From: VAZQ01 sp963827585
Lineage (GTDB): Bacteria; Pseudomonadota; Alphaproteobacteria; Rhizobiales; Xanthobacteraceae
Length of the DNA stretch: 64,000 bases
Reading direction: 5' to 3'
Assembly: GCA_963827585.1 (NCBI GenBank)
Contig: CAWHCK010000048.1
Span: forward strand, 1 to 64,000
A program made the translations under genes and the position numbers. Numbering within the stretch: position 1 is the first letter of the stretch; every line of letters starts with the position of its first letter. The notes under the pieces were generated by a model. That model made no database searches and was not told the origin of the DNA. It saw only the letters and a list, made by a program, of their open reading frames with translations. Below are positions 59,851 to 64,000 of the stretch, piece by piece.

Positions 59851-61538
59851 GGCTGCACCTTCCTGAAGGCGGATAGAAGCTCGCCGCCGGAGAGCGCGAG
59901 CTGTTGATTGGCGAGAAAGCGATCGTCCGGAGCGGGAAAATCGTCGCGCTGGTGGGCGCCACGACTTTCTTGCCGGGCGAGCGCCGCAGTCGCCACCGCC
60001 TCCGCCGCCAAGAGGCCGTTTCTGAGCTCGAACCACTCGACCAGGCTGGTGTTGTAAATGGATTGGGCAGAGACCGCGAGCGCATCGAGGTCGTCGTGCT
60101 GCATGGCGCGTATGCGCTCACGCGCCGCTTCGAGATCGCGGGCATTGCGGAAGGCGCCGACCTTCGCCCACATCAATGTCTTGAGCTCGCCCATCAGGCG
60201 CGCGGGCGACTGGCGATCGGTTTTCGTCTTCCCCAGGACGCGGCGGATCAGCTCGAGGTGAGGCCGCGCCGCGGCGTCGTCCCACGTCCCCCTCCTTCGC
60301 GACACGAATTGCGCGGCCTTCTCGCCGGCACGTTCGCCGAACACGACCGCCTCCGGCAAGGCGTTGCCGGACAGCCGGTTGGCACCATTGGCGCCGCCGG
60401 CCAGCTCGCCCGCGGCGTAGAGCCCCGGCACGCAGGAGGCCATGTCGGAATCCACCTCGACGCCGCCCATCTGGTAGTGCGCGATCGGAAACACCTCGAC
60501 CGGCTGCTTGGCGAGATCGATATTGTTGCGCGCGAAGATCTCGATCGCCGGACCCAGGGCATTCTTGAGCCGCGTCGCGTCGATGTGCTGGAAGGAGAGA
60601 TAAACGCCGCCGTGCGGCGTTCCGCGCCCGGCCTCGACCTCCTTGTAGATCGCGTAGGTCAGGATATCGCGCGCGGTGTCGTAGGCGCCGCTTCCGCTTT
60701 CTCCATAGCGGTGCAGGAACTCTTCGCCGATGCCGTTGAGCAGGCGGCCGCCCAGCTTGACGCGGGTCGGTTCCCAGGTCGTGGGGTCGAGGCCGACCAT
60801 GCGCGGAGCAAGATGGCCGTTGGGGTAGAACTGCAGGAATTCGATATCGATCACGCGCGCACCGGCCCGCAGCGCCAATCCCACGCCCTCTCCCGCCAGG
60901 TTGTTGGAGGCGGTGGTGCGCGCAAACATCTTGGTCATGCCGCCGGTGCAAAGCACGACCGCGGCGCATTTGAGCTTGACCGGCGCCGAGGTCGCGACAT
61001 CGAGGCCGACGGCACCGGACACTTCACCGTCGCGAACGACGATATCGGTCACAGTGACGTTGCTCAGGCGGCGGATACCCGCGTCGCGGCTGATCCGGTT
61101 GCGCAGCGCGGCGCAGATTGCCGCCCCCGTGCTCAGGAAATCAACATAGACGCAGCGCTGCCGGCTGTGGCCGGGGGCCTTGACCTGATTGATCTTGCCG
61201 TCGTCGCGCCGCGCCCAATTCACCTTCCAGCCGCCGAGCTCACGAATTCGCCGCGGACTTCCCTCGCACAGCAGCGCGGCGAGACTCCCGTTGCATAGTC
61301 CCCGTCCGGCTTCGAGGGTGTCGTCGAGATGCAGTTGCGGGCTGTCAGGCTCGACCTCGCCCAGCGCGGAGGCGCAGGTCATCTGCGCCATGATGGTGGC
61401 GCCGCCGCGCCCCACCACGTTCTTGTCGAGCAGGACGACGCTCGCGCCGTTGCGCGCCGCCGCGACCGCCGCGAACATGCCCGCCCCGCCGCCGCCGACG
61501 ACCAGCACGTCGCTCTCGAGCGTGATTTCGTCGGTCAT
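59847..61538 (-). CDS. Fumarate reductase / succinate dehydrogenase-type flavoprotein, module 2
   Basis: The start MTDEITLESDVLVVGGGGAG at 61536-61538 gives 563 residues; a longer in-frame start lies in repeat DNA and was rejected. FAD fold VVGGGGAGMFAAVAAARNGA, VVGRGGATIMAQMTCASALG in place of the covalent-His motif, HYQMGGVEVDSDMASCVPGL, AGELAGGANGANRLSGNALP and RQESRGAHQRDDFPAPDDRF all match the paralog at 23676-25409 position by position. It lies between a CoxL-like gene and the 2Fe-2S gene, so the pair stays linked to a molybdenum hydroxylase in both modules. Confidence 0.87.
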   Translation of the reverse strand: MTDEITLESDVLVVGGGGAGMFAAVAAARNGASVVLLDKNVVGRGGATIMAQMTCASALGEVEPDSPQLHLDDTLEAGRGLCNGSLAALLCEGSPRRIRELGGWKVNWARRDDGKINQVKAPGHSRQRCVYVDFLSTGAAICAALRNRISRDAGIRRLSNVTVTDIVVRDGEVSGAVGLDVATSAPVKLKCAAVVLCTGGMTKMFARTTASNNLAGEGVGLALRAGARVIDIEFLQFYPNGHLAPRMVGLDPTTWEPTRVKLGGRLLNGIGEEFLHRYGESGSGAYDTARDILTYAIYKEVEAGRGTPHGGVYLSFQHIDATRLKNALGPAIEIFARNNIDLAKQPVEVFPIAHYQMGGVEVDSDMASCVPGLYAAGELAGGANGANRLSGNALPEAVVFGERAGEKAAQFVSRRRGTWDDAAARPHLELIRRVLGKTKTDRQSPARLMGELKTLMWAKVGAFRNARDLEAARERIRAMQHDDLDALAVSAQSIYNTSLVEWFELRNGLLAAEAVATAALARQESRGAHQRDDFPAPDDRFLANQQLALSGGELLSAFRKVQP

Positions 61539-61594
61539 TCCGCAACCTGCGAATGGGCCATCGTATCCATCAGGCGCTCGTTCAGGCGGCACGG

Positions 61595-61669
61595 CTAGTG
61601 TCCCGATTCCGAAGTTCGCAAGCACTCTCGGCACGTTCTCATGCGAACTTCGGAATCAAGGGACACTAG
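61595..61669. repeat. CTAGTGTCCC inverted repeat, copy 1
   Basis: CTAGTGTCCCGATTCCGAAG then TTCGCA on the left mirrors TGCGAACTTCGGAATCAAGG then GACACTAG on the right, around a 21-bp loop. It lies between the CoxL-like gene and the flavoprotein gene. Confidence 0.8.
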
Positions 61670-61674
61670 CAACT

Positions 61675-64000
61675 CTATGAGTCCAGTGCCCCTTTTGAAC
61701 CCGAAGTTCGCGATTGGACTGGCGGCACGGGTGTGCGAACTTCGGGTTCGGGGCACTTGGTCTTCGACAGCGCCGCAAGGATACGCCGCGGCGTGATCGG
61801 GATCTCGCACAGCTCGACGCCGAGCGGATGCAAAGCATCGTTCACCGCGTTGGCGATTGCCGCGCCCGGCCCGATCGCGCCGCCCTCGCCGACGCCCTTC
61901 TGTCCGAACTCGGTATAGGGCGACGGCGTTTCCATATGGAAGATGCGGATGTTGGGAACCTCCGGGCATCCCGGCAGGAGATAGTCGGCAAGCGTCGACG
62001 CCAGCGGCTGGCCCTGCGCGTCGAACGGCATTTCCTCGAACAGCGCGGCGCCGATGCCTTGCGCCGTGCCGCCGTGGACCTGGCCGTCGACCACCATGGG
62101 ATTGATCAGGACGCCGGCGTCCTCCACCACGACATAGTCGAGGATTTCGACCCCGCCCGTCTCCGGGTCGACGGCGACGACGGCGGCATGGGCGGAGCCG
62201 GTATGAACGCCGGTGAGCCGCTTCGGCGCATAGCCCTGCGTCACTTCGAGCCCGTGCGGGTCGATATCGCCCGGCAGGTCGGAGGGAGCGAGATAGAACG
62301 CTCGCGCGATGTCGGCGAGCGACACGCTGCCGCGCGGGCCGAACACGCCGCCGTCGCGCACCGCGACCGATTTGACGTCGGTCTGCAACAGCGCGGCGCC
62401 GATCGTGGCCACGCGGGACGCCAGCTCCTTGCAGGCGCGCGCGGTGGCCCCGCCCGCCCACACGATGCCGCGCGATCCCCAGGCGCCGCTCGAATAGGGC
62501 GAAAGCTCGGTGTCGCCGAGCTTGACCTCGATCTCGGCGGGATCGATGCCGAGACACTCGCTGGCGATCTGCGCCAACGTCGTTTCGAGCCCTTGCCCGA
62601 TGCTTTGAATGCCGACCCTGATATCGAGCCGCCCGTCGGGCGTGATGCGCGCGAATGCTTGCTCGTACAATGCACGCCGCTTGCCGTCGGCGGTGGTGCC
62701 GTGGGCGGTCTGCTCGGAAAACACCGCGAAGCCCACGCCGATCAGGCGGCCGTCCGCTTCCCCGCGACGTTGCCGCGCGCGCACTGCCACAACGCCGATC
62801 GCCTCGACCGCCGTGCGCAGGAGCTGCGGATAGTCGCCGCTGTCGAAATGCTTGTCCGTGACGTTGTCGAACGGCATCTGCTCGGGACGCACCAGGTTCG
62901 CAAGGCGGACCTCGTAGGGTTCGCGGCCGACCCGGCGCGCGATCGCATCGATCATCAGCTCCATGGCGTAGCAGACGTTCGGCCGCGCGACGCCGCGATA
63001 CGGCAGCTGCGGGCATTTGTTGGTCACGACGGCAGCGGTATTGCAGCGGTAGACCGGAATGTCATAGGGGCCCGGCAGGATCGCGCTGACCTGCGAGGGC
63101 TCGATCGCGGCCGTGAACGGATAGGCCGAATAGGCCCCGGAATCGACCGCGGCCTTGGCGTCGAAGGCGAGGAATTTTCCGTGTTCGTCGGTATAGGCCG
63201 AGATCAGATAATGATGCTCGCGGCAGTTGGCGTTGGCGGTGAGCTGCTCGCGGCGGTCTTCCAGCCAGCGCACCGGATAGCCGCTCCGCATCGCAAGCCA
63301 GCACAGGCAGATTTCCTCACACGCCAGGATCGCCTTGTATCCAAAGCCGCCGCCGACGTCGGGCGAGATGACGCGAATCTGGATCTCGGGAAGCGCGAGG
63401 ACCTGCGCCAGCCCGGTGCGGACCACGTGCGGGAACTGGGTGGCGCCGTGCAGGATGAGCTGGCGGAGCCGTGCATCCCACTGCGCGATGAAGCCGCGAC
63501 ATTCGATCGGCGACATGACCTGCCGCGCGGTCCGCAACTCGCGTGTGACCTTGACCGGCGCCGTCTTCGCGGCTGCCTCGACCGGGCCGTCGAAACCTGT
63601 TTCAAGAAAGATGTTGCGCTTGACGGTCTCATGCACGAGCACGCTCTCCGGCGCTTGCGCCGCCAGCATGTCGACGACGGCCGGCAACTCCTCGTATTCG
63701 ACGGTGACTTCGGCGGCAATGTCCTCCGCCTGCGCACGCGTGTCGGCGACGCACATGGCGATCAACTCGCCGACGTGGCGGATCTTGTCGGTGACCAGGG
63801 GCGGCTGCTCCGAGACCTGAAAGCCGGGCAGCGGCGAGACCGCCCGGATCGGGCGCACGCCGGTCAGATCGGTGGCCGTGAATACCGACGGTCGCAGGCG
63901 GTCGGGGATGCGAATGCCGGTCAGGCGCGCATGCGCCACCGGGCTACGGACGAAAGCCGCCTCGCGCATTCTCGGCAGCAGAATGTCGCCGATATATTGC
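61675..64000 (-). CDS. Xanthine dehydrogenase family molybdopterin-binding subunit (CoxL-like), N-terminus beyond window edge
   Basis: The frame is open through the right edge: before MREAAFVRSPVAHARLTGIR the codons QYIGDILLPR continue the family's usual YIxDI start, so only a few N-terminal residues are missing. SPDVGGGFGYKAILACEEIC is the molybdopterin loop, PQLPYRGVARPNVCYAMELM, DIRVGIQSIGQGLETTLAQI and QKGVGEGGAIGPGAAIANAV follow, with the catalytic Glu in GVGE. No AYRCSFR loop, so not a CO dehydrogenase. The last 24 or so residues (from CPEPEVRTPVPPV to the TAG at 61675) are encoded by an intergenic-type inverted repeat and are probably not native. Confidence 0.9.
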   Translation of the reverse strand, partial: QYIGDILLPRMREAAFVRSPVAHARLTGIRIPDRLRPSVFTATDLTGVRPIRAVSPLPGFQVSEQPPLVTDKIRHVGELIAMCVADTRAQAEDIAAEVTVEYEELPAVVDMLAAQAPESVLVHETVKRNIFLETGFDGPVEAAAKTAPVKVTRELRTARQVMSPIECRGFIAQWDARLRQLILHGATQFPHVVRTGLAQVLALPEIQIRVISPDVGGGFGYKAILACEEICLCWLAMRSGYPVRWLEDRREQLTANANCREHHYLISAYTDEHGKFLAFDAKAAVDSGAYSAYPFTAAIEPSQVSAILPGPYDIPVYRCNTAAVVTNKCPQLPYRGVARPNVCYAMELMIDAIARRVGREPYEVRLANLVRPEQMPFDNVTDKHFDSGDYPQLLRTAVEAIGVVAVRARQRRGEADGRLIGVGFAVFSEQTAHGTTADGKRRALYEQAFARITPDGRLDIRVGIQSIGQGLETTLAQIASECLGIDPAEIEVKLGDTELSPYSSGAWGSRGIVWAGGATARACKELASRVATIGAALLQTDVKSVAVRDGGVFGPRGSVSLADIARAFYLAPSDLPGDIDPHGLEVTQGYAPKRLTGVHTGSAHAAVVAVDPETGGVEILDYVVVEDAGVLINPMVVDGQVHGGTAQGIGAALFEEMPFDAQGQPLASTLADYLLPGCPEVPNIRIFHMETPSPYTEFGQKGVGEGGAIGPGAAIANAVNDALHPLGVELCEIPITPRRILAALSKTKCPEPEVRTPVPPVQSRTSGSKGALDS
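61685..61757. repeat. AGTGCCCC inverted repeat, copy 2, inside the 3' end of the coxL-like gene
   Basis: AGTGCCCCTTTTGAACCCGA then AGTTCGC on the left mirrors GCGAACTTCGGGTTCGGGGC then ACT on the right. It is a diverged relative of the unit at 61595-61669 (shared CCGAAGTTCGC core) placed 15 bp away in tandem, and it is translated as the CoxL-like C-terminus. Confidence 0.8.

Overview
The window is G+C-rich DNA from an alphaproteobacterium, most likely a soil Hyphomicrobiales member near Bradyrhizobium, Rhodopseudomonas, Pseudolabrys or Rhodoplanes. The evidence is the dense set of palindromic intergenic repeats (GTGGGGAGGG, TCGTCCCCGCG, CATTCCGGGGC and TAGGATGGGTTGAG types), the conserved order yggT - DUF167 - folD, a single-chain GcvP, and many genes for catabolism of organic acids. 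I see no integrase, transposase, phage gene, rRNA or CRISPR array. There is one tRNA, tRNA-Ala(CGC).

Layout. 0-16 kb is accessory and repeat-rich: a cut-off hypothetical gene, remnants of a TctC receptor and a DUF2283 gene, a PurM-like gene, a class III CoA-transferase, a lytic transglycosylase, two secreted proteins, a beta-lactamase-fold hydrolase, ethanolamine ammonia-lyase eutBC, a solute-binding protein, two paralogous amidohydrolases and a cupin. 16-21.4 kb has a large membrane protein converging on a coupled set: hydrolase, methyltransferase, GT2 glycosyltransferase, NUDIX. 21.5-29.6 kb is catabolic module 1 (minus strand): CoxG-, CoxM-, CoxL- and CoxS-like molybdenum hydroxylase proteins, a fumarate-reductase-type flavoprotein, a stand-alone 2Fe-2S protein and a UbiD decarboxylase. 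30-46 kb is more core-like: a small membrane peptide, an MFS-PlsC-AMP-ligase fusion, an M24-fold protein, an AhpD-type protein, a TPR lipoprotein, TerB, SDR, an amidotransferase, an antitoxin, an MFS exporter, tRNA-Ala, yggT, DUF167, folD, GNAT, an HdeA-like protein and typA. 46.6-57.2 kb has visibly lower G+C: an M20 hydrolase, a leader ORF, a cysteine-synthase-like PLP enzyme, a two-subunit CoA-transferase, an LLM oxidoreductase, and gcvTHP behind a tandem glycine riboswitch. 57.4-64 kb is module 2, with the same component set as module 1 in another order and with CoxS apparently fused to CoxG. It runs off the right edge.

How it works together. The two modules each pair a molybdenum hydroxylase with the same flavoprotein plus 2Fe-2S pair, which suggests oxidation of an aromatic, heteroaromatic or acyl-CoA substrate with a dedicated electron outlet. 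UbiD next to module 1 suggests a decarboxylation step. The low-G+C block looks like a route that hydrolyses an acylated compound, activates an acid to a CoA thioester and disposes of glycine. Substrates cannot be read from the sequence.

Two window-wide observations stand out. First, a 62-64 bp twin-hairpin element occurs four times, each time at the apex of a larger palindromic repeat from one of three unrelated families. Uninterrupted versions of two of those host families are present elsewhere in the window. Second, many genes, including the conserved typA and gcvP, carry frameshifts. Nine of the ten with a single identifiable shift are exactly one base too long, which points to insertion errors in the assembly more than to gene decay. 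Such genes are listed as CDS over their full extent with the shift noted. True remnants are listed as pseudogenes.
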